A DNA stretch of 64,000 nt, from positions 327,892-391,891 of the forward strand of contig NZ_JAGIPZ010000001.1 of assembly GCF_017814915.1 (NCBI RefSeq), given 5' to 3'. The notes under the pieces are model-generated. The model ran no database searches. It saw only the letters and a list, made by a program, of their open reading frames with translations, and was not told where the DNA came from. The position numbers and the translations under genes are program-made. Source of the stretch: Herbaspirillum sp. LeCh32-8 (GTDB lineage: Bacteria; Pseudomonadota; Gammaproteobacteria; Burkholderiales; Burkholderiaceae_D). This document shows positions 1-8,179 of this stretch, one piece after another (position 1 is the first letter of the stretch; every line of letters starts with the position of its first letter).

Positions 1-524
1 TCGATGCAGTACGGCACGGCGGCAAAGATGCCGGGCACCTTCTGCTTGCCGTCTTCGTCCTTCAGGCCTTCCAGCGTTTCCTTGATCGACTTGGGCTGGC
101 CGGGCAGGTTCAGCACCAGCGCCGCGTGGTCGGCCGTCTCGCGGATCACCGCGACCTGGCGCGACAGGATCGCGGTGGGGACGAACTGCAGGCTGATCTG
201 GCGCATCTGTTCGCCGAAGCCAGGCATCTCCTTGGTGGCGATGGCCAGGGTGGCTTCAGGCGTGACGTCGCGGCGCGAAGGACCTGTGCCGCCGGTGGTC
301 AGCACCAGGTCGCAGCCGACCTCGTCGACCAGCTCGATCAGGGTCTTTTCAATCTGCGCGCGTTCGTCGGGAATCAGGCGGGTTTCCATCTTCCAGGGGC
401 TGGCCAGCGCGGCGCCGAACCATTCCTGCAGGGCCGGGAGGCCCTTGTCTTCGTACACGCCGCCGGAGGCCCGGTCGGAAATCGACACCAGGCCGATCAG
501 CAGGTGGTCGCGCTCAGTCTTCAT
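1..524 (-). CDS. mogA: Molybdopterin adenylyltransferase MogA (partial)
   Basis: MogA adenylates molybdopterin in the cytoplasm before molybdate insertion by MoeA. About 174 codons are visible; the C-terminus runs off the left edge. The protein starts MKTERDHLLIGLVSISDRAS and carries the family core TTGGTGPSRRDVTPEAT, the nucleotide-binding loop of the MogA/MoaB fold, followed by LNLPGQPKSIKETLEG near the visible end. The ATG at 524 overlaps the last 11 bases of darP, so the two are probably cotranscribed. The other Moco genes (moaA, mobA, moeA) lie separately at 32.5-35.6 kb. Confidence 0.9.
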   Translation of the reverse strand, partial: MKTERDHLLIGLVSISDRASGGVYEDKGLPALQEWFGAALASPWKMETRLIPDERAQIEKTLIELVDEVGCDLVLTTGGTGPSRRDVTPEATLAIATKEMPGFGEQMRQISLQFVPTAILSRQVAVIRETADHAALVLNLPGQPKSIKETLEGLKDEDGKQKVPGIFAAVPYCI

Positions 525-1125
525 CTTCTTCCGGGTGATCCTCGCCGGCGTCTTCGTCCTTCTTCAGGTTGGACTGGACGTACAACTGCTTGAGGATCTG
601 GAAGATCTCGCGATAGGCCTTGGGCGGCTTGTTCTCGGCCTGTTCCTTGCGGGCATTGCGGATCAGCGTGCGCATGTGCTGCAGGTCGATCTCGGGATGC
701 TTGTCGCGCAGTTCGGTCAGCGCCTGGTCGTCGGCCAGCAGCTTTTCGCGGCGGCGTTCCAGCGCGTGCATGACGGCGGTTTCGGCCTTGGAGGCGCCGC
801 GCCAGCTGTCGATGGTCTTCTGGATGATGTCCAGTTCTTCCTGCTCCAGCGTGCGCATCTTCTTGCCCACGTATTGCATCTGGCGACGGCGGCCTTCGTG
901 ATCCTTGATCTGCTGGCATTCGAGGATGGCGTCGCGCACGTCTTCAGGCATGGGCACGCGTTTGACGCGGTCGCGCGGTTCTGCGACGAGGGCTTCGCCG
1001 AGCTTTTGCAGGGCTTCCATCTCGCGCTTGAGTTGGGACTTGGAAGGGCGGTCGTATTCCTGTTCGAATTCGCTCGATTGGAATCCGACTGCGCCGCGGT
1101 TGGCATTGGGCATAATCAACTTCAA
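514..1125 (-). CDS. darP: Ribosome-associated protein DarP/YjgA (DUF615)
   Basis: 203 residues, the usual size for the DUF615/YjgA family, which binds precursor 50S subunits during late maturation. Visible hallmarks are the charged helical start (SKSQLKREMEALQKLGEALV), the EPRDRVKRVPMPEDVRDAIL segment and the RRRQMQYVGKKMRTLE segment, all typical of the family. The tail is acidic (KKDEDAGEDHPEEDED). It is divergent from pmbA, with about 60 bp between the starts, and overlaps mogA downstream. Function is by family; the sequence match is clear. Confidence 0.9.
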   Translation of the reverse strand: MKLIMPNANRGAVGFQSSEFEQEYDRPSKSQLKREMEALQKLGEALVAEPRDRVKRVPMPEDVRDAILECQQIKDHEGRRRQMQYVGKKMRTLEQEELDIIQKTIDSWRGASKAETAVMHALERRREKLLADDQALTELRDKHPEIDLQHMRTLIRNARKEQAENKPPKAYREIFQILKQLYVQSNLKKDEDAGEDHPEEDED

Positions 1126-1143
1126 GAAATATTGCTTAACGGC

Positions 1144-1152
1144 TGCTATGAT
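1144..1152 (+). promoter_or_regulatory. Candidate extended -10 promoter for pmbA
   Basis: TGCTATGAT lies 36 bp upstream of the pmbA ATG and fits an extended -10 (TG-N-TATGAT). No good -35 is visible at 16-18 bp, which is normal for extended -10 promoters. Inference from sequence only. Confidence 0.4.
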
Positions 1153-1187
1153 AACCGTTTTACCCGCATTTCAGAGAATTCAGGCTC

Positions 1188-2552
1188 ATGAGCGATACCC
1201 CATTCACCTACGGTCAGGATCAGTTGAAGCAGTTTGCGCAGGACGTGCTGCGCTACGCGAAGGAGAAGGGCGCCTCGGACGCGGCAGTCGATATCAGCGA
1301 AGGCAGCGGCCTGTCGGTGGCCGTGCGCAAAGGCAAGGTCGAGACCATCGAGCAGAACAAGGACAAGGGCATCGGCGTCACGGTGTTCCTCGGAGAGGGC
1401 CGCCAGGTGCGGCGCGGCAACGCCAGCACCTCAGACTTTTCGTCGCAGGCGCTGAAGGAAACGGTCGAGGCTGCCTACAACATTGCCCGCTTCACCTCGA
1501 TTGACGACTGCGCCGGCCTGCCCGACGCCGACATGCTCGAGATGGCGCCGCGCGACCTGAAACTGTTTTCGCCGTGGAACATTTCCGCCGAGGAAGCTGT
1601 GGCGATCGCCCAACGTTGCGAGAGCGCGGCGCTGGAGACTGATCCCCGCATTGCCAACAGCGAAGGTTCCAGCGTCTACGTGCAGCATTCGCATTTCATC
1701 GCCGCCAACTCGCGCGGCTTCGTCGGCGGTTACCCGTTCTCGCGCCACACCATCTCGGTGGCGCCGATCGCCGGCAAGGGCGCCGGCATGCAGCGTGACG
1801 ACTGGTATTCCTCCAAGCGCGACCCGAAGAAGCTGGCCAAGCCGGAAGCCATTGGCCGCTACGCCGCCGAGCGCGCGTTGGCGCGCCTGAACGCGCGCAA
1901 GCTGTCCACCCGCAAGTGTCCGGTGCTGTTCGAGGCGCCGCTGGCGGCGGGCTTGCTGGGCGCCTTCGTGCAGGCGGTGTCGGGCGGCGCGCTGTACCGC
2001 AAGTCGACCTTCCTGCTCGATTCGCTGGGCCAGCAGGTGTTCCCGGAACACCTGCAGATCCTGGAAGACCCGCACGTGGTCGGCGGCGTCGGCTCCGCGC
2101 CCTTCGATGAAGAAGGCGTGCGCACCGTCAAGCGCCAGGTGGTCAAGGACGGCGTGGTGCAGGGGTACTTCCTGTCGACCTATTCGGCGCGCAAGCTGGG
2201 CATGCAGACCACCGGCAACTCCGGCGGCTCGCACAACCTGACGCTGACCTCGACCAAGACCGCCAAGGGCGACAACTTCAAGGGCATGCTCAAGAAGATG
2301 GGCACCGGCCTGCTGGTGACCGAGCTGATGGGGCAGGGCGTGAACTACGTGACCGGCGACTATTCGCGCGGCGCCTCGGGTTATTGGGTCGAGAACGGCG
2401 TGATCCAGTATCCGGTGGAGGAGATCACCATCGCCGGCAACATGAAGGACATGCTGCGCCAGATCGTCGCCATCGGCAACGACACGCTGGTGCGCGGCAC
2501 CAAGGAAACCGGTTCCATCCTGCTGGAAAGCATGACCATCGCGGGCGACTGA
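1188..2552 (+). CDS. pmbA: Metalloprotease PmbA/TldE
   Basis: 454-residue member of the TldD/PmbA family. PmbA (TldE) is the non-catalytic partner of TldD; the heterodimer degrades unfolded peptides and matures ribosomally made peptides such as microcin B17, and influences CcdA stability in E. coli. The family core TGNSGGSHNLTLTSTK and the segment LVTELMGQGVNYVTGDYSRG are present, and the end ILLESMTIAGD is typical. No HExxH-like motif is seen, consistent with the TldE half. Divergent from darP, an arrangement common in beta- and gammaproteobacteria. tldD is not in the window. Confidence 0.92.
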   Translation: MSDTPFTYGQDQLKQFAQDVLRYAKEKGASDAAVDISEGSGLSVAVRKGKVETIEQNKDKGIGVTVFLGEGRQVRRGNASTSDFSSQALKETVEAAYNIARFTSIDDCAGLPDADMLEMAPRDLKLFSPWNISAEEAVAIAQRCESAALETDPRIANSEGSSVYVQHSHFIAANSRGFVGGYPFSRHTISVAPIAGKGAGMQRDDWYSSKRDPKKLAKPEAIGRYAAERALARLNARKLSTRKCPVLFEAPLAAGLLGAFVQAVSGGALYRKSTFLLDSLGQQVFPEHLQILEDPHVVGGVGSAPFDEEGVRTVKRQVVKDGVVQGYFLSTYSARKLGMQTTGNSGGSHNLTLTSTKTAKGDNFKGMLKKMGTGLLVTELMGQGVNYVTGDYSRGASGYWVENGVIQYPVEEITIAGNMKDMLRQIVAIGNDTLVRGTKETGSILLESMTIAGD

Positions 2553-2624
2553 GGCCGGCAACTGGGCCGGCCTGCGCCGGTCCTTCGCATGGCTTGCCGC
2601 CACCCGCCGGGGAGGAGGCAAGCC

Positions 2625-3140
2625 ATGGACGACATCCACATCAGGCGCGGCTATCTGCCGGGCGCCATCGGGCGCGTGGCCGAGCTGCACGCCGCCTATT
2701 ACACCGAGAACTGGAGCTTCGGGGTCTACTTCGAAGCCCGGGTCGCCACCGAACTTTCCGCCTTCCTGAGTCGCTACGACGATTTGCGCGACGGTTTCTG
2801 GACCGCCACCGTGCACGGCCGCATCGAGGGCTCGCTGGCCATCGACGGTCATCAGGCCGAACGGGACGGCGCCCGCCTGCGCTGGTTCATCGCCTCAGAC
2901 AAGCTGCGCGGCCGCGGCGTGGGCGATGCCCTGATGAGAGAGGCGGTGCAGTTCTGCCGTGATTGCGGCTATCCCTCCGTGTATCTCTGGACCTTCGAAG
3001 GCTTGCATGCGGCGCATCGCCTGTATCGCCAGCATGGTTTCGAGCTGGTCGACGAATGCATGGGAACGCGCTGGGGCGTGCGCGTGAATGAGCAGAAATT
3101 CGAATTGCAGCTAGAGGATCTTGGCCCGGCCCAATCTTAG
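2625..3140 (+). CDS. GNAT family N-acetyltransferase
   Basis: 171-residue acetyltransferase of the GNAT fold. Motif A is visible as SDKLRGRGVGDALMREAV (residues about 91-108, RxxGxG acetyl-CoA pyrophosphate loop), and motif B as the YLWTFEGLHAAHRLYRQHGF segment near residue 125-144. The ATG at 2625 is preferred over an upstream ATG at 2589 because GGGGAGGAGG lies 8-10 bases before it. It resembles the GNAT half of MarR-GNAT fusion proteins but has no MarR domain. Substrate unknown. Confidence 0.85.
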   Translation: MDDIHIRRGYLPGAIGRVAELHAAYYTENWSFGVYFEARVATELSAFLSRYDDLRDGFWTATVHGRIEGSLAIDGHQAERDGARLRWFIASDKLRGRGVGDALMREAVQFCRDCGYPSVYLWTFEGLHAAHRLYRQHGFELVDECMGTRWGVRVNEQKFELQLEDLGPAQS

Positions 3141-3174
3141 AATCGTCCTCCCATCATTCCCAAGAGGACTCGCC

Positions 3175-3918
3175 ATGATTCGCTTCCATCGCGCCTGCAT
3201 GCCGGCATGCCTGGCGCTGCTTGCCCTGGCCTTGCCGTCGGGTGCGCCGGCGGCTCCTGTCGCTCCTCACTTCGACTATCGCCACCAGGACCAATGGCAA
3301 GAAATCCACGGCGACATGCAGTCGCCCATCGCCATCGACTCATCCCTCGCCCAAGCCGACCGGGATGATGACGACGATGACCGCATCGTGCTGCATCACG
3401 TCGGGGGCGACGCCACTGCGGTCGACACCGGGCACGCGGTGCAGGTCAACATGGCGCCGGGTGACTCGGCCAATATCCGCGGCCGTCGTTTCGGGCTGCA
3501 GCAGTTCCACTTTCATGCGCCCAGTGAGCACAGCATCGACGGTCGCAGCTATCCGCTGGAAGGCCATTTCGTCTACAAGGCCAGGAACGGTCGGCTGGCG
3601 GTGATTGCCGTGCTGTTCGAGGAGGGCGCGCCCAATGCAGCGGCCGCCCTGGTGCTGCTTCACTTCCAACCCGGTCGCAGCGACGTTGCGCTGCGGCTGG
3701 ATCCGGCTGCGCTGCTGCCGTCGACGGCGGACTATTATCACTACCTCGGGTCGCTCACCACGCCGCCGTTGTCGCAGAATGTGGAGTGGTATGTGCTGAC
3801 CTCGAAGGGGAGCATGTCGGCCGCGCAGATCGCGGGCTTCAAGGCGCGCTACGATGGCAACAACCGCGCGCGCCAGGCGTTGAACGGACGTCCGCTGCTG
3901 CATTTCGCCGATAACTGA
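3175..3918 (+). CDS. Alpha-class carbonic anhydrase, exported
   Basis: 247 residues. It interconverts CO2 and bicarbonate, probably in the periplasm: residues 1-26 form a signal peptide with an ALPSGAPAA cleavage region. Three zinc ligands of the alpha class are visible, H112 and H114 in QQFHFHAPSEHS and H131 in LEGHFVYKA, plus the QSPIAID start of the fold and SLTTPPLSQNVEWYVL near the C-terminus. The start at 3175 has AGAGGA upstream; a TTG further upstream would bury the signal peptide. Odd point: a run of six Asp at residues 64-69. Stands between a GNAT gene and an MFS gene with no obvious operon partner. Confidence 0.93.
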   Translation: MIRFHRACMPACLALLALALPSGAPAAPVAPHFDYRHQDQWQEIHGDMQSPIAIDSSLAQADRDDDDDDRIVLHHVGGDATAVDTGHAVQVNMAPGDSANIRGRRFGLQQFHFHAPSEHSIDGRSYPLEGHFVYKARNGRLAVIAVLFEEGAPNAAAALVLLHFQPGRSDVALRLDPAALLPSTADYYHYLGSLTTPPLSQNVEWYVLTSKGSMSAAQIAGFKARYDGNNRARQALNGRPLLHFADN

Positions 3919-4009
3919 GGCCGGCGGGGCGGCGCCAAGCGCCGATGTTCGTCCGTTGCTAAAATGCAGCATCGGCGCGCGTCGCCCATTCGATTGTCTA
4001 TCAAGCAAT

Positions 4010-5608
4010 ATGGCCCTCCATACCGAAGCCGCTCATTCAAGCGGCCAAGTCCTGCCGTTCCGCGAATCTCTCTTGGCGACCCTTGGCATCTGCTTCGTCA
4101 TCATGCTGGTGGCGCTGGACCAGACCATCGTCGGCACCGCCTTGCCGACCATCGTGGCCGAGTTGAAAGGCTTCGAGCTCTACGCCTGGGTGGCGACCTC
4201 TTATCTGCTGACCTCGGTCATCACGGTGCCCATTTTCGGACGGCTGGGTGACTACTTCGGGCGCAAGCCGTTCGTGATCGCTTCCATCGTGGTCTTCGTC
4301 GGCGCCTCGGCGCTGTGCGGGATGGCTGACAGCATGCTGTTCCTGGTGATCGCGCGCGGCTTGCAGGGCATCGGCGGCGGCATGCTGGTGGGCACCTGTT
4401 TCGCCTCCATCGCCGACCTGTTCCCCGATCCGCGCGTGCGTCTGCGCTGGCAGATCATCCTGTCAGCCTCGTTCGGCATCGCCACCGCCGTCGGCCCGTC
4501 GCTGGGTGGCTTCCTCACGCAGGGGCTGGGCTGGCGCTGGGTGTTTTTCTGCAACCTGCCGATCGGCGTGATCTCCCTGTTCTTTACCTGGCGTTTCGTG
4601 CCGCACATCCGCCATATCAAGCACCAGGGAAAGATGAAGCTGGACTGGCCGGGCGCGCTGCTCATTTCGCTGTCGCTGGGCAGTCTGCAGCTGTTGGTCG
4701 AGCTGCTGCCCAAGCGCGGCCTGAGCCTCGGCATGGCGGGTTTGCTGGCGCTGGCCGTGGCGGCGTTCTATGCATTGTGGAAGTGGGAGCAGAAGGCCGA
4801 GCAGCCCATCCTGCCCTTCGAGATGATGCGCGACCGCGCGCTGTCGAGCCTGTTCGCGCTGTCGATCCTGGCGGGCTTCGCGATGTTCTCGCTGCTGATG
4901 TACGCGCCGCTGCTGTTCCAGGGCGGCTTCGGCATGACGCCGCGCGAAGCAGGCCTGCTGATCACGCCGCTGGTGGCCTGTATCACCGTGGCCAGCATCG
5001 TCAATGGCCGCATCATCACCCGTATTCCCAATCCCAACATGATGATGACGATGGGCTTCGTGCTGATCTCGGCATCCTGCCTGGGCGTGGTGTTGTGCGA
5101 GCGCGGCACCGGCGGCGGCTTCATGCTGGCGACCATGCTGGCCGGCGGTTTCGGCCTGGGGTTGGTGCTGCCCAACCTGACGGTGTTTGCCCAGCAGGCG
5201 GCCAGTCGCGAACACCTGGGCATCGCCACCGCGCTGCTGCAATCGCTGCGCATGATCGGCGGCATGCTGGGCACGGCCATTACCGGCACGCTGGTGAGCC
5301 AGATGTATGGCAGCGGCGTGCAAAAGGCGCTGGAAAGCGACCACGCCGCGCAATGGCTGAAGGATTTCAGCGACCCGGAGGTGCTGGTCAACCATGACAT
5401 CCAGTCGGTGCTGCTGGGGCAGTTGATGCAGGCCGGCCATAACGGCTCGGCATTGCTGGACGCGGCGCGCGATGCGCTGGTGGGCGCCATCCACATGGGG
5501 ATCGCCATCGCGATCGTGGCTTCGCTGGCGGGGCTGTGGATGGTGCGGCGGGTGCCGCCGATCAAGTTCCACAGTGACGCCAAGGTCGAGCCGGTGATGT
5601 CGGAATAA
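4010..5608 (+). CDS. MFS transporter, DHA2 (14-TMS) drug/H+ antiporter type
   Basis: 532 residues with about 14 hydrophobic segments, as in the EmrB/QacA-like DHA2 family of inner-membrane drug/proton antiporters. Motifs: LDQTIVGTALPTIVAEL in TM1 (family motif D1, LDxTVVNVALP-like), GRLGDYFGRKPF (motif A) in loop 2-3, and ASFGIATAVGPSLGGFL (motif C of antiporters) in TM5. No EmrA-type periplasmic adaptor is adjacent, so it may act alone. ATG at 4010 chosen from the family start; the Shine-Dalgarno is weak. Convergent with phrB across a shared terminator. Substrate cannot be told. Confidence 0.88.
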   Translation: MALHTEAAHSSGQVLPFRESLLATLGICFVIMLVALDQTIVGTALPTIVAELKGFELYAWVATSYLLTSVITVPIFGRLGDYFGRKPFVIASIVVFVGASALCGMADSMLFLVIARGLQGIGGGMLVGTCFASIADLFPDPRVRLRWQIILSASFGIATAVGPSLGGFLTQGLGWRWVFFCNLPIGVISLFFTWRFVPHIRHIKHQGKMKLDWPGALLISLSLGSLQLLVELLPKRGLSLGMAGLLALAVAAFYALWKWEQKAEQPILPFEMMRDRALSSLFALSILAGFAMFSLLMYAPLLFQGGFGMTPREAGLLITPLVACITVASIVNGRIITRIPNPNMMMTMGFVLISASCLGVVLCERGTGGGFMLATMLAGGFGLGLVLPNLTVFAQQAASREHLGIATALLQSLRMIGGMLGTAITGTLVSQMYGSGVQKALESDHAAQWLKDFSDPEVLVNHDIQSVLLGQLMQAGHNGSALLDAARDALVGAIHMGIAIAIVASLAGLWMVRRVPPIKFHSDAKVEPVMSE

Positions 5609-5630
5609 GAGCCGGGCAGAACGACATGAC

Positions 5631-5664
5631 AAAAGGCCGGGCTGCGATCGCAGTCCGGCCTTTT
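5631..5664. terminator. Bidirectional rho-independent terminator between MFS gene and phrB
   Basis: AAAAGGCCGG and CCGGCCTTTT form a GC-rich stem flanked by A and T tracts, so it can end transcription from both convergent genes. Confidence 0.85.
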
Positions 5665-5686
5665 GTTTGTGTTGCACGCGGTGGAT

Positions 5687-7201
5687 TCAGTCGTCCTCGG
5701 GGGCGGCGTTCTTGTCGGCCTTTTTCACGACGGCGTAGCGCTCCAGCGTGCGCGCGCGTGCCTGGGCGTGGTCGACGATGGGACGCGGATAGTTGTCGTC
5801 CAGCGCCACGCCTGCCTGGCGCAGTTCGTCGGGCGTGGCGGTCCACGGCGCATGGATGCGCTTGTCGGACAGCTTGGCCAGTTGCGGCAGATAGCGACGG
5901 ATGAACTTGCCTTCCGGGTCAAACTTCTCCGACTGGGTGACCGGATTGAAGATACGGAAGTAGGGCTGGGCGTCGCAGCCCGACGACGAGGCCCATTGCC
6001 AGCCGCCGTTGTTGGCGGAGAGGTCGAAGTCGTTGAGGTGAATGGCGAAGTAACGCTCGCCCCAGCGCCAGTCGATACCCAGGTCCTTGGTCAGGAAGCT
6101 GGCCACCACCATGCGCAGGCGGTTGTGCATGTAGCCGGTCTGGTTGATCTGCAGCATGGCCGCGTCTACCAGCGGATAACCGGTGCGGCCCTCGCACCAG
6201 GCGGCGAAATCGTCCTGCGCCTGGCGGCCTTGCTCCCATTGGATGGCGTCGTATTCCGGCTTGAAGGCCTGGCCGGCCACGCGCGGATGGTGGTGCAGGA
6301 TCATGAAATAGAAGTCGCGCCAGGTCAGCTCCGACAGCCAGGTCGCCGCGCCCGCGCCGCCATGGCCGGCATGCATGGCCTGCAGCGCCGCGCGCGCCAG
6401 CGTGCGGATCGACACCGTGCCGAAGCGCAGGTGCACCGACAGGTAGGAGGGGCCCTTGACCGCCGGATAATCGCGCGCCGTGCCATAGGCGCCGATGCGG
6501 CCCAGAAAGTCGTCGAACAGCGCATCGGCGCCGGACATGCCGGTGGGGATCTTCAGCGCATCCAGGTTGCTGGGCTCGAAGCCCAGTTCCTTCAGCGAGG
6601 GCATGGCGTGTTTGATGTGCGCCGGCGCCGCCGCCAGCGCCTTGCGGTATTTATCGACCGGATAGGCCTTCAGGAAGAAGTCGCCGTCCGCCTTGGCCAG
6701 GCGGGCCATCCACGCGTTCTTGTAGGGCGTGAAGACCGAGAACGGCTTGCCCGCCAGCGACAAGACCTCATCCTTTTCAAAGATCACCTGGTCCTTGCTG
6801 CTGAAGAACAGGATGCCGTCGCGCTGTAGCGCATTGGCCACGCTCTCGTCGCGCGCCACCGCATCGGGTTCGTAGTCGGTATTGGTGAACACCGCTTGCA
6901 CGCCCAGGCGGGCGGCCAGCTCGGGAATGGCGCGCGCGGCGCTGTCGTGCAGCACGATCAGGCCGCCGCCGTTACGGCGCAGCGCCTGGTCGAGCTCGGC
7001 CAAGCTGTCGCGGATGAACTCGATGCGGCGGTCCTGGCGCACGCCGTCTTGCTTGAGCGCATCCAGGATGTCGGTATCGAACACGAAGGCGCAGTAGACC
7101 TGCTTGCTGCGCGAGAGCGCGTAGTACAGGGCGGCGTGGTCGGTGTCGCGCAGGTCGCGGCGAAACCAGACCAGGGATTTGTCGAAATGAGAGGGCGGCA
7201 T
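5687..7201 (-). CDS. phrB: Deoxyribodipyrimidine photolyase
   Basis: 504-residue class I CPD photolyase: repairs UV-induced cyclobutane pyrimidine dimers using FADH- and blue light. The N-terminal alpha/beta domain starts KSLVWFRRDLRDTDHAALYYA. The FAD-binding C-terminal half contains FGTVSIRTLAR, WRDFYFMILHHHPRV, GRTGYPLVDAAMLQINQTGY and NNGGWQWASSSGCDAQPYF, the family signature containing the electron-transfer Trp. It follows an NTF2-like gene by 24 bp and is probably cotranscribed with it. Confidence 0.95.
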   Translation of the reverse strand: MPPSHFDKSLVWFRRDLRDTDHAALYYALSRSKQVYCAFVFDTDILDALKQDGVRQDRRIEFIRDSLAELDQALRRNGGGLIVLHDSAARAIPELAARLGVQAVFTNTDYEPDAVARDESVANALQRDGILFFSSKDQVIFEKDEVLSLAGKPFSVFTPYKNAWMARLAKADGDFFLKAYPVDKYRKALAAAPAHIKHAMPSLKELGFEPSNLDALKIPTGMSGADALFDDFLGRIGAYGTARDYPAVKGPSYLSVHLRFGTVSIRTLARAALQAMHAGHGGAGAATWLSELTWRDFYFMILHHHPRVAGQAFKPEYDAIQWEQGRQAQDDFAAWCEGRTGYPLVDAAMLQINQTGYMHNRLRMVVASFLTKDLGIDWRWGERYFAIHLNDFDLSANNGGWQWASSSGCDAQPYFRIFNPVTQSEKFDPEGKFIRRYLPQLAKLSDKRIHAPWTATPDELRQAGVALDDNYPRPIVDHAQARARTLERYAVVKKADKNAAPEDD

Positions 7202-7225
7202 CGGCAGGGGTTCGGTTCTTGGATC

Positions 7226-7687
7226 TTATTGGCGGGCAACGCATTTCAGGCCGCGCATGAAGAGGCCGACCAGCGGCAGCTTCTCGTACAGCTCTTCGGC
7301 GGCGTCCCAGTAGTCGCGATGATAGAGGACGCGGCCGTCCTCGGCCAGATGGAAATGCGTGGCGCCGCGGATGCATTGCTCACCGGCGGAAAACGGCGGC
7401 ATGCGAAAGAAGAAATCCCAGGTCAGGAACACCTGCTCGCCCTGCGCAACGGTGGCGGTGATCTTGAAACGGGGATCCTTGACCTGCTTGAACATGTGGG
7501 CGAACAGATGCTGGATCGCTTCCAATCCCTGCACCTCGTTGAACGGATCCTTGAATCGCGCGTCGGCGGCGTAGATCGCGGCGACCTGGGCGGCGTTGTC
7601 TTGCGTGAGCGTTTCAAAGAAACGGACCAGCTCGCTGACGTGGCTGCTGTGATCCGCGGCGGGTGACTGCTGGTGCTGGGTGGTCAT
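7226..7687 (-). CDS. NTF2-like / SnoaL-like domain protein
   Basis: 153 residues forming a single NTF2-like cone fold: LVRFFETLTQDNAAQVAAIY, then ARFKDPFNEVQGLEAI, the beta-strand QGEQVFLTWDFFFRMP and GATHFHLAEDGRVLYHRDYWD. Members often sit next to photolyase/cryptochrome genes in proteobacteria, as here, with 24 bp to phrB. Good ribosome site (AGGAG) before the ATG. No signal peptide, so cytoplasmic. The ligand or enzymatic role is unknown. Confidence 0.8.
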   Translation of the reverse strand: MTTQHQQSPAADHSSHVSELVRFFETLTQDNAAQVAAIYAADARFKDPFNEVQGLEAIQHLFAHMFKQVKDPRFKITATVAQGEQVFLTWDFFFRMPPFSAGEQCIRGATHFHLAEDGRVLYHRDYWDAAEELYEKLPLVGLFMRGLKCVARQ

Positions 7688-7817
7688 GGCGCGCTCCTGG
7701 TGGAAACAGCTTCGACCAGGGAGGGCGGGGCGCGTTCATGCGGGCAGGATGGGGGAGGGCACGGCCGCCGATTCGGTGCCTGATGGATGGCGTGTGCAAA
7801 AGCGCCGTCCAAAACGC

Positions 7818-7853
7818 AAAAGGCCGATTAACTTTCGTTAATCGACCTCTTTT
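7818..7853 (-). terminator. Terminator of the tRNA-Leu transcript
   Basis: GGTCGATTAAC and GTTAATCGGCC pair across a GAAA tetraloop (read on the minus strand), followed by TTTT, just downstream of the tRNA CCA end. Confidence 0.85.
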
Positions 7854-7856
7854 GTT

Positions 7857-7941
7857 TGGTGCCCACGGAGGGACTCGAACCCCCACACCTCGCGGCACAT
7901 GGACCTGAACCATGCGCGTCTACCAATTCCGCCACGTGGGC
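7857..7941 (-). tRNA. leuT: tRNA-Leu (anticodon CAG)
   Basis: 85-nt class II tRNA read on the minus strand. The acceptor arms GCCCACG / CGTGGGC pair, the 3' CCA is encoded at 7857-7859, and the D-arm region is GGCGGAATTGGTAGACGCG, typical of tRNA-Leu. The anticodon stem CATGG/CCATG holds the loop TTCAGGT with anticodon CAG (plus-strand 7905-7907), reading CUG. The variable arm is long and the T-loop is GGTTCGAGTCC. Confidence 0.96.
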
Positions 7942-7988
7942 CTGCTATTTCGTGTTTCGCCGTGTTGGCGTGAACTCGAAAGACCGTG

Positions 7989-8016
7989 ATTATATACGGC
8001 ATACGGGATATGTCAA
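7989..8016 (-). promoter_or_regulatory. Sigma-70 promoter of tRNA-Leu
   Basis: On the minus strand TTGACA (8016-8011) and TATAAT (7994-7989) are separated by 16 bp: a full consensus match at both hexamers, 48 bp upstream of the tRNA, as expected for a strong stable-RNA promoter. Confidence 0.85.
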
Positions 8017-8179
8017 CACCCTTTTGCAACGGAATGTCGATTTTTTTGATTCGCCGCGATCACGCCATCCCGGCATTGCGGTTAGGTAAATGCCGGCAAC
8101 TCCGTTACACTAAGGGCTATCCAACCGGATCGGGGCTTGCGCGCCGGTTCCATCAATAACAATTGCGCGAACGATACTT

